A program made the translations under genes and the position numbers. This document shows positions 1 through 8,800 of a DNA stretch of 36,224 bases, in pieces; position 1 is the first letter of the stretch, and each line of letters begins with the position of its first letter. The notes beneath the pieces were generated by a model. That model made no database searches. It was not told the DNA's origin and saw nothing but the letters and a program-made list of their open reading frames with translations. The stretch is from Candidatus Thiodiazotropha endolucinida (GTDB taxonomy: Bacteria; Pseudomonadota; Gammaproteobacteria; Chromatiales; Chromatiaceae): positions 1 through 36,224 of the forward strand of contig NZ_MARB01000033.1 in assembly GCF_001715975.1 (NCBI RefSeq), written 5' to 3'.

Positions 1-195
1 CCGAGAACCCGTATCCGCAATCTGATCAAGCTTGGTACCAGGACTCGAACAGCTGTGAGTCTTGGGCTGAGTTCTAAGGGGCCGTATCGCCTGGCAAGAA
101 CCCTTGCCACGCAATCGGGAATGACCAACAAGTGGTTGGCGCAACAGGGGCTCGTCTCTGTCAGGGAGCTATGGATTAAGTTTCACTATGCTTGA
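1..195 (+). CDS. Group II intron reverse transcriptase/maturase, C-terminal part
   Basis: This is the last 64 residues of a group II intron-encoded protein; the 5' part lies outside the window. Read in frame from base 1, it opens with PRTRIRNLIKLGT and closes with GLVSVRELWIKFHYA before a TGA at 193-195. That combination of an NLIKLG block and a closing LWIK-type tail is, from memory, characteristic of bacterial group II intron maturase C-termini. The protein normally copies the spliced intron RNA back into DNA at the target and helps the intron fold. The assignment is strengthened by intron domains V and VI directly downstream. It runs opposite to the neighbouring cassette genes. The intron class cannot be settled from this fragment. 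Confidence 0.88.
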   Translation, partial: PRTRIRNLIKLGTRTRTAVSLGLSSKGPYRLARTLATQSGMTNKWLAQQGLVSVRELWIKFHYA

Positions 196-196
196 T

Positions 197-267
197 GAAC
201 CGCCTAGTGTGGACCCGCATGCTAGGTGGTGTGGGGAGGGCGGGTTAGAGACCCGCCCTTACCCGAT
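197..267 (+). ncRNA. Group II intron domains V and VI and 3' splice boundary
   Basis: The 34 bases at 197-230 fold as a domain V hairpin: outer arms ACCGCC/GGTGGT, inner CCTAG/CTAGG. Domain VI follows as AGGGCGGGT (237-245) pairing with ACCCGCCCT (251-259) across a five-base loop. The intron should end at the dinucleotide AT at 266-267, since group II introns end in AY. The stop codon of the maturase lies just two bases before domain V, which is the usual arrangement. The DNA immediately beyond looks like half an integron attC site. Confidence 0.85.
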
Positions 268-291
268 TAGCCGTATGATGCATTTGTTCAT
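268..291 (-). other. Candidate half attC site (R''-L'' side), cut by intron
   Basis: Read on the - strand downstream of the DUF2130 gene, the sequence has TGAACAA, five bases, then TCATACGG, before the intron boundary. This matches the usual left half of an attC site (YAACAA, 5-7 bases, TCA-rich L'' box) by eye. The matching right half would lie on the other side of the intron, outside the window. The match is short, so this is only a candidate. Confidence 0.4.
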
Positions 292-302
292 ACAAGTATG
301 AC

Positions 303-1589
303 TTACTCTTGGTCATTTGAATCATTCTCAAGTGCAGCAAATTTTTCGACCATTGTAGGATTGCCTCGGGTCAATTTCTTAATGGTTAGATCTTCGGCTT
401 TGTCATTGGCAAGCCTGAGATTATTAGCGGATTTATGAAGTGCTTGTTTTGTTTTTTCCAGATCTTTTATTGCTTCATCTATACGCTTTACAGCTTCCTC
501 AAAGCCATCCGAAGCTAGCCGCCAATTTCTACCGAATGCGGTTTTGAATTCGTCCAGCTGAGACTCGAAATTAGTAATGTCTATGTTTTGCGCCCTTACT
601 TGAGCAAGTTCCGACTTGTATTTGAGTGAATTCTGAGCTGCGTTACGAAGCAATGTGATTATTGGGATGAAAAACTGAGGTCTTACAACATACATTTTAG
701 GGTGGCGATGGGAAACATCGACTATTCCGTTATTATAGAGCTCATTATCAGACTCTAGTAGCGAGACAAGTACAGCATACTCGCAGCCTTTTTCATTACG
801 ATCTTTATCAAGCTCTTTGAGAAAATCTTCGTTTTTCTTTTTTGTTGCTGTTTCATCGCCCTCATTCTTCATCTCGAACATGATCGAGACTATTTCAGTT
901 CCGTCTCCATCAGAGTCTTTGAAGACGTAATCTCCCTTGCTGCCACTACTTGCGTCATTGTCCTTTTCGAAGTAGGCGTTCGGAAACGCAGTGGCACGAA
1001 TACTGTTGAATGAGATTTCGCAGTGCTGCTCTAAAGTTTCACCAAGCATTTTAGTAGAAAGCTTTGCTTTGAAATCTTTGTAGTAAGCAATCAACTCATC
1101 CTTGGCTTTCAACTCAGAGCCATGAGTCTCCTTCATATTAGACTCAAGAAGCTTGTGCTCAGTATCTTTTGCCTCAAGTTTATTAACTAGATTGTCTCGC
1201 TCTTTTTCAACCGAACTGATTGCTTCTGTTATGACGAGCTTCTGCTCAACTTTAAAGGTCTCAAGTTTTGTCGCGAGTTGCTGTATTTCTGCATCCTTTT
1301 TTGCGATTGCTTCCGAGACAGCGAGGTTCTTCGCGACTTCACCGCCTTCAAGCTTGGCCTTCAATTCTTTTATCTCCGCGTCTTTCGCGGAAACATCCTT
1401 CTGCATCTTGCTTTTTACAGTTGTACTAGCCAGCTCAACTGCATTTAGTTTTTCTTTCTCGGCCAGCGTCAGACGTTCATCCAACTGGTGTTGGAAATCA
1501 CTGTCACGTACTTGCTTCAGGATATCGGCATATCCAGCTTCGTCGATCTTGAACGCCTTTTTACAATTGGGGCAAATGATTTCGTTCAT
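303..1589 (-). CDS. DUF2130 protein with zinc-binding N-terminus, coiled coil and putative PD-(D/E)XK nuclease core
   Basis: The 428-residue protein starts with a CPNC pair (C6, C9), continues through a highly charged, probably coiled-coil stretch (about 40-165), and then a globular DUF2130 domain (about 170-320). A C-terminal helical segment follows. In the globular part, D220 followed by E239-M-K241 fits the D...ExK active site of PD-(D/E)XK nucleases. I recall DUF2130 being grouped in that superfamily, but its activity is unknown to me. The start has a good GAAGGA ribosome site eight bases upstream. It lies 42 bp after the OLD nuclease gene on the same strand, so co-transcription is likely. 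The gene is clearly more A+T-rich than the chromosomal genes to the right, consistent with transfer. A defence role is an inference from its partner and the integron context. Confidence 0.8.
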   Translation of the reverse strand: MNEIICPNCKKAFKIDEAGYADILKQVRDSDFQHQLDERLTLAEKEKLNAVELASTTVKSKMQKDVSAKDAEIKELKAKLEGGEVAKNLAVSEAIAKKDAEIQQLATKLETFKVEQKLVITEAISSVEKERDNLVNKLEAKDTEHKLLESNMKETHGSELKAKDELIAYYKDFKAKLSTKMLGETLEQHCEISFNSIRATAFPNAYFEKDNDASSGSKGDYVFKDSDGDGTEIVSIMFEMKNEGDETATKKKNEDFLKELDKDRNEKGCEYAVLVSLLESDNELYNNGIVDVSHRHPKMYVVRPQFFIPIITLLRNAAQNSLKYKSELAQVRAQNIDITNFESQLDEFKTAFGRNWRLASDGFEEAVKRIDEAIKDLEKTKQALHKSANNLRLANDKAEDLTIKKLTRGNPTMVEKFAALENDSNDQE

Positions 1590-1607
1590 AAGAATATTCC
1601 TTCTTTA

Positions 1608-1631
1608 GCGCCTGATCGCTCTTGTTAGCGC
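1608..1631 (-). other. Candidate half attC site (R''-L'' side) after OLD cassette
   Basis: On the - strand this reads GCGCTAAC, AAGAGCGA, TCAGGCGC, matching the R''-spacer-L'' layout of an attC left half. It begins one base after the stop codon of the OLD gene. GCGCTAAC is the exact reverse complement of the GTTAGCGC that precedes that gene at 3378-3385, as expected for the two outer arms of one cassette's attC. No L'-R' half follows: the DUF2130 start codon is only 18 bp further on. Confidence 0.55.
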
Positions 1632-3362
1632 TTATAAGGCATCAATAATCGTTTTAAGTGCATCAATATTTTCATCAGCGACATCACCTCTTTTGAATTT
1701 TACGATTATATTTAAAGGCTTCAGGTCTGGCCTGCTTGGTTTATCTATATCCAGAAAAGTCTCGAAATCATCATCAAATGCATAAATAGTTTTAGTTAAA
1801 GCAGTTTTTCTTTCATCTATAAACGTATTAACAATGCCATGCACGCCCGCATCATTATCGGAGTCAAGCAGTACTGAGTGGCTTATACCAAGCTCGGTCA
1901 ATAAAGTTATATAACGATGGATATTGAATTTACCCAGTGCATCAAGAAGGTAGATGTGCCGGTCTTTAAATTCTGGCCACTTTTCATTAAAGAGAAAATC
2001 AATAAATATTTTCTCGGATGCGCCCTCGCAAATAATTACATGTTTAGCAAAAAACATAGATGCTCTTTCGGCATCTAGCCACATGAAATATCGAACAGCT
2101 TCTTCTTCAAGTTTTTCTGCAGGATTCGGGATGTCATCCCTCAGTCTTTGAGTGCGAATTCTTTGCTTAATGCCGTCGTCATAGTCATCTGAGTTTAGGC
2201 AATCACAGAATCTTTTATAGAGTCCGATATTGCTATCGAAAACTCTATTAAGAGCCTCTTCCTTGACCTGGAATGAGTTTGTTTCGCCATTAATCTTCGA
2301 AAGCCGGATTATTCCTTCAATTTGATCGATTTGTTTGCTGACAAAATGCGGGGAATGGCTTGATATTAGGACTTGTTCTGGCTCTTGAGAGGCAAGCGTT
2401 CTTAAACTTAAATGCAGTGATTCCTGTTGAGCGGGATGTAGGAATGCCTCAGGTTCCTCATATAGGAATAATGTAAAGTCGGGGTCGAAATCTTTTTTCT
2501 TTGTTGAAGAGGGGGCAGCATACTTTGCCGACAATTTAATTAATGTAAATATTAAATGCCTCTGAAGTCCCTGGCCAAATGAGGATAAATTTATCTGCTT
2601 ACCCCCAAGATCAACATCTTCAATGTAGTGGGATAGCAGATTCTTTACTATATCCTCTGGCCTTATTGGGTTAACAGATACGCCAAATCGAATATTCCAT
2701 TGATCAATATCCGAATTAATATCGTCTATGAGGGAATTGATAGAGAAACCATCTTTAGAGGCTTCATCTTTAAAATCGGTATTGAATGTATCAAATGCAG
2801 TTTTTAATCCATCAAAAGTCGCACTCTCAAGGACGGCTCTTTTCATTACAAAGTTCACCATTTCACGAAATGGTGAGGGCCCTGTTAACTTTAGCGTTTC
2901 ATCAGTTTTGCTAACAGCGGGGATATAAATAACGTTACCTAGTTTCGCTTGAGATACGTTTTTGGCGCCATAAAATAAATTGCCAGAAAGCTCGCCTCCT
3001 TCATATGCGTAAATATTGCTTTGGCTTGTTTTGACTAAGTCTTTGTTATCTGATTGAAAGTATTTTCTTACTCGCAAAATACTATCTTTCGATTTATATT
3101 CATCCTTTAGTCCAGCTTGCTCATCCGGCGTTGTCTCAAAAGCAAGCTCTACCCAACTTTCGTCATCATCGGTTTTGAATTTCGGAAAATCTGAATCCTT
3201 TTTGTACTTTATGCCACCATCTTCATAAAACAGACGCAACGCCATCAATATATTGGTTTTCCCGGCATAATTCTCACCAACCAGCATAGAATAATCAGAC
3301 ACATAGCATGTGGCATCTTTTATTGAACGCACATTATGAATGATGATTTCTCTGAGATTCAT
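1632..3362 (-). CDS. OLD-family endonuclease: ABC-type ATPase with C-terminal TOPRIM domain
   Basis: The 576-residue protein has an ABC/SMC-like ATPase half and a nuclease half. Visible motifs are Walker A GENYAGKTN (29-37), signature-like LSSFGQGLQR (259-268), Walker B FLYEEPEAFLHP (299-310) and H-loop SSHSPHF (334-340). The TOPRIM part has VIICEGASE with E446 and E450, and LLDSDND with D500 and D502, the metal-binding acidic residues of OLD-type nickases. This is the architecture of the overcoming-lysogenisation-defect family, which includes the GajA subunit of Gabija; no UvrD-like GajB partner is seen here. Its neighbour is instead a DUF2130 putative nuclease. An AAGGG ribosome site precedes the ATG. 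The gene sits between complementary attC arms in an integron and is A+T-rich. Family assignment is firm; the antiviral role is inferred. Confidence 0.9.
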   Translation of the reverse strand: MNLREIIIHNVRSIKDATCYVSDYSMLVGENYAGKTNILMALRLFYEDGGIKYKKDSDFPKFKTDDDESWVELAFETTPDEQAGLKDEYKSKDSILRVRKYFQSDNKDLVKTSQSNIYAYEGGELSGNLFYGAKNVSQAKLGNVIYIPAVSKTDETLKLTGPSPFREMVNFVMKRAVLESATFDGLKTAFDTFNTDFKDEASKDGFSINSLIDDINSDIDQWNIRFGVSVNPIRPEDIVKNLLSHYIEDVDLGGKQINLSSFGQGLQRHLIFTLIKLSAKYAAPSSTKKKDFDPDFTLFLYEEPEAFLHPAQQESLHLSLRTLASQEPEQVLISSHSPHFVSKQIDQIEGIIRLSKINGETNSFQVKEEALNRVFDSNIGLYKRFCDCLNSDDYDDGIKQRIRTQRLRDDIPNPAEKLEEEAVRYFMWLDAERASMFFAKHVIICEGASEKIFIDFLFNEKWPEFKDRHIYLLDALGKFNIHRYITLLTELGISHSVLLDSDNDAGVHGIVNTFIDERKTALTKTIYAFDDDFETFLDIDKPSRPDLKPLNIIVKFKRGDVADENIDALKTIIDAL

Positions 3363-3377
3363 GTTTCCCTTTTCCGA

Positions 3378-3413
3378 GCGCTAACGCTTAGTTCAGCGGC
3401 CGTCGCGCCGCGC
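3378..3413 (-). other. Right half of an integron attC site (L'-R')
   Basis: On the - strand this reads GCGGC, GCGACG, GCCGCTGAAC, TAA, GCGTTAGCGC. The last part is a good L'-R' attC half, with the cleavable GTTA core at the usual place. GCGGC/GCCGC forms the inner hairpin. The complementary continuation on the far side (expected GTTCA before GCGGC) is missing and replaced by DNA belonging to the transposase gene, so this attC appears cut within L''. It lies 15 bp upstream of the OLD gene's ATG, as a preceding cassette's attC should. Confidence 0.65.
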
Positions 3414-4608
3414 AAAAAATTGGCGGTGATGTCTCGTGATTTAGATAATCAATGTGCGCTACAGGTCGATCGCGGTCCGTTGTAACGCATTGTTGCACAC
3501 TGCTATTCCTTATATAGGAAATTTTACGCCTTATGCTTATAACATGCATCAAATCATGGCCACACATCGGACAAATTGGCACTTCCCTATCCGGTTTTTC
3601 GAATACCTTTTCCAATTCTACTCCTAGTGTACTTCTTACCTTATCTCGCTTCTCTCGGGCACCACTGGCATATAACCCATAATATCTGACTTGATGTTGA
3701 CCGGCTACGGCGACATGCCATAACACGCGCGTCATGAAATGTGCTATCGGCAATGTCATAGTTTTTCTTTTACAGTCATGATGGTCTTTGTAGCAAAAAG
3801 TCACACGTTGATCATCAGCGCTTATAATCTGTTGGTTTTTGATCGTTCCACCCCTGACATATCGGGAAAGGTAGATTGCTACGCCATCGCCATGCTTGTA
3901 GGCGCCCTGTATTCGGATATTCCAGTTCTTTCGCGAAACTTGTCGCAACACCCGACGCCATTCAAGTTCTGTCCACTCTGGCGGAAGCGTAATTTCGTTA
4001 TTGGCATATGCTTCATTTAACCTACTCAGCCATTTGCCACGAAACTTCGCTTTCAGAACACCAACCGGTAATAAGAAATCATTTTCCACGCGGCACACAT
4101 CGTCGCTATGTAAACCTATACCGGTTACCAATACGTGCATGTGAGGATGAAAGATCTGGGTTCGGCCCCAAGTGTGCAGCGACGATAGGAGACCAACTTC
4201 TCCGCCAAGATACCGCTCGTCTTTTAATAACTCTCGCAGTGTCTCAGCAGTCGCCTGAAACAACTTGTCTGCACACCAGCGTCGATTGTAGTGCCAGATT
4301 GCATTGAGCTCATGAGGTAAGGTGAAAACTACGTGGTAGTGTTCGCACAACAACAATTTGGATTTGATCTTTTCGAGCCACTCCCGACTTTGTGATCCGT
4401 TGCAAAGGGGACAGCTGCGATGCCGGCAGGAGTGGGGCTGTCGCAACACATAATTATCATCACGGCATAACCATTCTTCATAGCCCAGTTCATCGCGCTG
4501 ACAATCCATGATCGCTTGTGCCGCTTTGATTTGATCAATACTCAGTCCGTGCATCTTTCTATAGCTTTCAAACTCCGAACGAAATATACTTTGTAGTGTC
4601 GCTTCCAT
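3388..4608 (-). CDS. IS91-family transposase (HUH/Y2 rolling-circle type)
   Basis: The 406-residue protein is an HUH endonuclease driving rolling-circle transposition. An N-terminal zinc region has H59, C61, H63, C66 and C69. The metal-binding motif is HPHMH (154-158), and the paired nucleophilic tyrosines lie in YLSRY (Y246, Y250). A second cysteine pair (C346, C349) follows. Length is normal for the family, so it may be active. The start has an AAGGAG ribosome site. The last nine or so residues (CAARRPLN) and the TAA stop are encoded by the attC half-site at 3378-3413, so the original C-terminus was probably elsewhere. It is divergent from intI. I could not define the element's ori and ter ends. 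Confidence 0.88.
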   Translation of the reverse strand: MEATLQSIFRSEFESYRKMHGLSIDQIKAAQAIMDCQRDELGYEEWLCRDDNYVLRQPHSCRHRSCPLCNGSQSREWLEKIKSKLLLCEHYHVVFTLPHELNAIWHYNRRWCADKLFQATAETLRELLKDERYLGGEVGLLSSLHTWGRTQIFHPHMHVLVTGIGLHSDDVCRVENDFLLPVGVLKAKFRGKWLSRLNEAYANNEITLPPEWTELEWRRVLRQVSRKNWNIRIQGAYKHGDGVAIYLSRYVRGGTIKNQQIISADDQRVTFCYKDHHDCKRKTMTLPIAHFMTRVLWHVAVAGQHQVRYYGLYASGAREKRDKVRSTLGVELEKVFEKPDREVPICPMCGHDLMHVISIRRKISYIRNSSVQQCVTTDRDRPVAHIDYLNHETSPPIFCAARRPLN

Positions 4609-4706
4609 GCGATCTCCTTCATAAAAATAAACTTAAATGGCATGCCTTTTTATAGGTAATGTACCAAGCTTTCTCTTCCTTCTATTTGTGCAACTTATAA
4701 ATATAC

Positions 4707-4731
4707 CCCAGATGTGTCTGATATATCTGGG
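4707..4731. repeat. Inverted repeat CCCAGAT/ATCTGGG upstream of intI
   Basis: Seven-base perfect arms, CCCAGAT (4707-4713) and ATCTGGG (4725-4731), flank an 11-base spacer. It could be a transposon end structure, an operator, or a hairpin on single-stranded DNA. It does not resemble a LexA box. Confidence 0.5.
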
Positions 4732-4754
4732 CCAATATTGTCGTGTATGCCGAA

Positions 4755-4784
4755 TTGCATGTTATTAAGTAGCTGATTTACAAT
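4755..4784 (+). promoter_or_regulatory. Possible promoter of intI
   Basis: TTGCAT (4755-4760) and TACAAT (4779-4784) are separated by 18 bases and lie about 50 bp before the intI start, which has a GAGG ribosome site at 4821-4824. Only a by-eye sigma-70 match. Confidence 0.3.
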
Positions 4785-4835
4785 ATGCACACCCATGGAT
4801 AGGGGCATGTATATCAGCAAGAGGTAAAAAGACAC

Positions 4836-5807
4836 ATGGACGTTGTTAAGAAACCTATGTTGCTGGAGGTCGTCCGGCAGCGAATGCGGCTTCGGCATTA
4901 CAGCATTCGGACTGAAAAATCCTACATTCACTGGATTCGGCGATTCGTTCGCTTTCATAACAGACGCCATCCCAAGGAGCTGGGTAAACAGGAGATCGAG
5001 GCCTTTCTCACCCACCTTGCCGTTGATCGAAAAGTGTCTGCCTCGACGCAGAATCAGGCTTTCAATGCTTTGTTGTTTCTCTACCGCGAGGTTTTGGAGC
5101 TTAAGATGCCGCAGCTTGATTCGGTAAGGCGTGCTAAAAAACCCAAACAGTTGCCGACCGTACTTTCGCCGGATGAGGTCCGACAGGTATTGAGTCACCT
5201 GGATGGTAAATACTGGATTGCCGCGAACCTGCTCTACGGCTCGGGGCTGCGACTGCTCGAATGCCTGCGTCTTCGGGTGCAGGATATCGATTTCAATCTC
5301 GCTCAGATCATGGTGCGAGGGGGAAAGGGCAACAAGGACCGTTGTACGATTTTGCCGGCGTCGGTGATCGATCCGCTGCAGGAGCATCTTGAGAAATTGC
5401 GCACCATCCATAGTCAGGATCTCGAAAAAGGCTTGGGTCGAGTATACCTGCCGGTTGCATTGGATCGCAAATACCCTAATGCCTCAAAAGAACTGTGCTG
5501 GCAGTTCGTCTTTCCCGCATCGCGTTACGTTGCTGATCGTGATACCGGGCATCAGGTCAGATTTCATTTGCATGAGAAGGCGCTGCAACGTGCGATTAAG
5601 TCTGCCGTCACGCAATCGGAAATCTCGAAGCGTGCAACGGCGCATACCTTGCGTCACAGTTTCGCGACCCACCTGCTACAGTGGGGTGCGGACATTCGCA
5701 CCATACAGGCCCTGCTCGGTCATAAGGATGTCAACACCACCATGATCTATACTCATGTGATTCAAAAAGGCGGCATGGGGGTTCGCAGCCCTTTGGATTT
5801 ATTGTGA
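4836..5807 (+). CDS. intI: Integron integrase (IntI-type tyrosine recombinase)
   Basis: The 323-residue protein catalyses cassette insertion and excision at attI and attC. It has a SAM-like DNA-binding N-terminal domain (about 8-95) and a catalytic domain. Catalytic residues are R139 (GSGLRL), K164, H270, R273 (HTLRHSF), H296 (LLGHKDV) and Y305 (MIYTH). Each is exactly seven less than the IntI1 residue I recall (R146, K171, H277, R280, H303, Y312). The segment [14 protein letters not shown] followed by CWQFVFPAS (about 204-229) is the extra helix patch that separates IntI from XerC/XerD. The C-terminus [12 protein letters not shown] is also typical. The gene is full length with no lesion. It converges on lhr with 14 bp between the stops. 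It is not IntI1, IntI2 or IntI3 itself, so a chromosomal integron is likely. Confidence 0.96.
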   Translation: MDVVKKPMLLEVVRQRMRLRHYSIRTEKSYIHWIRRFVRFHNRRHPKELGKQEIEAFLTHLAVDRKVSASTQNQAFNALLFLYREVLELKMPQLDSVRRAKKPKQLPTVLSPDEVRQVLSHLDGKYWIAANLLYGSGLRLLECLRLRVQDIDFNLAQIMVRGGKGNKDRCTILPASVIDPLQEHLEKLRTIHSQDLEKGLGRVYLPVALDRKYPNASKELCWQFVFPASRYVADRDTGHQVRFHLHEKALQRAIKSAVTQSEISKRATAHTLRHSFATHLLQWGADIRTIQALLGHKDVNTTMIYTHVIQKGGMGVRSPLDLL

Positions 5808-5821
5808 AAGAGATCGTACCC

Positions 5822-8800
5822 TTAAAACAGCGGACCTTGTTGCGGTTTGTGATAGTTAGCCGGATGCTGTTTGCGTGTCAGCAGATTCCTGATGTGCCAG
5901 TGTTCGCTCTCGGGTATCGCATCATCGATGGTGATCTCACCACCCTGGTTGGTGGCGACCGGTTTGCCATCCTTGTATAGAATGCGATGACCTGCCTGGG
6001 CAGTAATGCGTTTGCCGGGCGTAACGATGCCGGTGAGGTTCAGGGGGTCCGCGCTGCCGATGCTGATCAGTTCATCGGCATCCTTACTTTTGCGTACCTC
6101 GCGCATCAGACTCACCGCCTCCGTCAGTGCAAAATGCTCGCCGGCAAAACCCTCGACGAAACGACCACCCCTGATCTCTCCCCTTGCCTCCAAACGGCGC
6201 AAACAATAGAGCAGGTCGCGCCAGGGAGGCAGATCGCTCTCACGCTCGAGCAGTTTCCTGAACACCACGCCATAGCGGGTCAGCAGAGTATGCGCGATCT
6301 GCTCGATGCGTTGTGTTTCATCCTCATGAGCGATTGGCGCCCGTATCAATGACCAGCGCCCACCAGAGGCGAGTGGGGTCTGCATGGTAGTGCGACGCCG
6401 GCTGCGCTTGCGGCGCTTCTCCGGCGTGATCATGGCACGTAATCCCTGGAACTGGTCTGAATTGACCAGCCCCCAGGCGACCAGTTCGCCCAGGGCGATC
6501 TCCAGCTGGGTTTTCAGCAGACCGGTCTGCTGTTGCAGATCATCGAAAAAACTGGCGCCCCACTGCTGCAGCACTTCCAATACCTTGACCGCGGTGATGC
6601 TCAGCCCCTCGGGTACTGCCGAGTCTGTCCGATACCAAACCGAGAGATGGGGGCGGAAGACGAAAGCCAGCGGGGTGGTCTTGATTGCCGGGTTTTTGCG
6701 TTTGTTCTGCTTGGGTTCAGTTGGATGCAGGCGCAGCCAGGCAAGCTTGCCCGAACCGCACAACTCGTCCAGCTCGCTGGAGAAGTAGGGCTGCAGCCGG
6801 GCGGGCAGGATCTCATCCTCCCAGCTGCCGGCGGGCACGCTGATCCCTTCGAGTTGCAGCATGACCCGTTCCAGCGCAGCAACACCCTGCGCAGGATCGT
6901 CCAGCCCCTGCCAGCTGAACAGGAAGCGCATAAAATCGGCGGGGCTAACCGGCTCGATTTCACGACGCAGCTGTTTCAGGGTATAGCGGTGTATCCGCGC
7001 CAGCAGGCCGCGCTCGCACCACTCGACCTCGGCACAATCCGGATTGAAACGACCCTGTATGACATAGCCCTCCTGCTCCAGACTGCTCAACGCCAGCACC
7101 ACAGTTTCTGTCGGCAGATTTAAGGGGCGTGCCAGCTGCTCAACCGTCACCGGACCAAGACACTCCAGACAACTGCGCAGGATCTCCAACACCGCCGATT
7201 CAAATGTCTCGGCCTCATCTGCGGGTAGGGCGCTGATCATCGGTGATTGCTCATGCGCCGGGCAGATCTTCTGCATCGCCTGCAGCCGCTCCGCGCTGAC
7301 CCATAAAACCCGTTGCCCGTTCGTGAGCCGGGTAGCGCGCTGTTGCTGCTGCAGATCAGCCAGATAACGCCGCCATGACTCGAGATCCGTTGAGGCGATT
7401 TCGTCCTCTTCGAGAAAGCCGGCGATCATCAACCCATCGTGGAGTTCGTCCGGATTACGCGGCTGCGGCCAGGCCTCTGCCTGCACCTGGCGGATCGCCT
7501 CGGGATTCAGGCGTCCCAGGTCGGCGGCGGTTTGCGGATCCATATGGCGACGCTGCCGGACCGCCAGCGCGCGCCGCTCCTCCGCCGGGGTGTCGTCGAG
7601 GAAAGCGTAGGGTCTGGCATTGAGAATTTCGAGTGCCATGGGCGACGGTGTCGGCAGTTCTTTTGCGCTTACCCGGATGCGTCCCTGCTCAATGGCATCC
7701 AGCACCCCCTTCAGTCCATCGATGTCCATCAGCTCGTGCAGGCAGTCACACAACGCCTGGTTCACCAGCGGGTGGTCTGGCACCTCCCGGTCACCCTGGA
7801 TGTTTTCGAAACAGGCGAGCTGATCGGGGAAGACCAGTACCACCAGGTCTTCGGCATCGTTGCGCTGGAAGGGCGCGGGCACCCGCTTGCCGCCGCGCGT
7901 GCGGGGCACCGCCAGGGAGATATTGGTCACCCAGCGCCAGCGGGTCGGAAACATGGGCGCGGCCAGCAGGGCCTGAACCAATACCTGCTCGACGCTCTTT
8001 GATTTCAAATAGCCTGCCGGCTCTTCCAGGGGGAAGCTGTGGGTGGGCCCGAGGGAGAGGATCAGGTTGTCCTCGTTGGCGGCCGCCTGCAGTTCGAAAT
8101 TGAAGCGGCGGCAGAAGCACTTGCGCAGGGCCAGGCCCCAGGCCTTGTTGATGCGGGAGCCGAAGGGTGCGTGGATGACGAAATGCATGTCGCCGGTCTC
8201 GTCGAAAAAACGCTCGAAAACCACATGTCTCTGACTGGGAATCACGCCGAAGAGCGCCTTTGTCGCCGTGAGATATTCGACCAGCTGCTCGGCGACCGCC
8301 GGGTCGAGACGATGTGTCTGCTGCAGATAATCCAGCGCTGCCTGCTGTCCCTTGTCTAATACTCCGTCGAGGGTTTCGCGCAGTCGGGAAACCGCGTGGG
8401 AGAGTTCGTCGGTGCGACCCGGCGCCTCGCCGAACCAGAAGGGGATTGAGGGCGGCTGGCCGTGTGCGTCCTCCACGAACACCCTGCCCTGCTCGATCTT
8501 CAACATGCGGTAGGAGAAATTACCGAGCTGGAAGATATCCCCCGGCATGCTCTCGAAGGCGAAATCCTCGTTCAGGCTGCCGACGAACAGCCCCTCCGGT
8601 TGCAGGATCACATCGTAATCGAACTGATCGGGTATGGCGCCGCCATTGGTGATCGCCGTCAGGCGGGCACTCCGCCGCGGCCGCAGCATGCCGTTGACCG
8701 CATCGCGATGGATGTAGTCGCCCCGCCTGCCCCGCCGGGTGTGAAAACCTTCCGCCAGCATCTTCACCACATCGAGAAAATCCTGCTCGGCAAGATTGTT

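Larger units (their letters stand above)
4609..4835. other. intI-transposase intergenic region (expected attI location)
   Basis: This A+T-rich spacer between divergent intI and the transposase is where attI and the cassette promoter should lie. I see no convincing GTTRRRY core on the - strand. The nearest is GTTGCAC at about 4688-4694, which is poor. A left-half attC matching 3378-3413 is also not evident here. The attI site may therefore be degenerate, or displaced by the transposon. Confidence 0.4.

Noticed and set aside
1632-3362. Gabija system
   Set aside because: The OLD-type gene fits GajA in architecture, but no UvrD-like GajB is adjacent on either side.
4700-4835. LexA box controlling intI
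   Set aside because: No CTG-N10-CAG with the right core; CTGATATATCTG lacks the CAG half.
3388-5807. IS91 transposase plus tyrosine recombinase as one composite IS91-type element
   Set aside because: Some IS91 relatives carry a recombinase gene, but usually in the same direction. Here the genes diverge, and the recombinase has the IntI-specific insert and attC-like sites nearby.
1-5807. Clinical class 1 integron
   Set aside because: The integrase differs widely from IntI1 and there is no qacE-delta1/sul1 3' segment or resistance gene.
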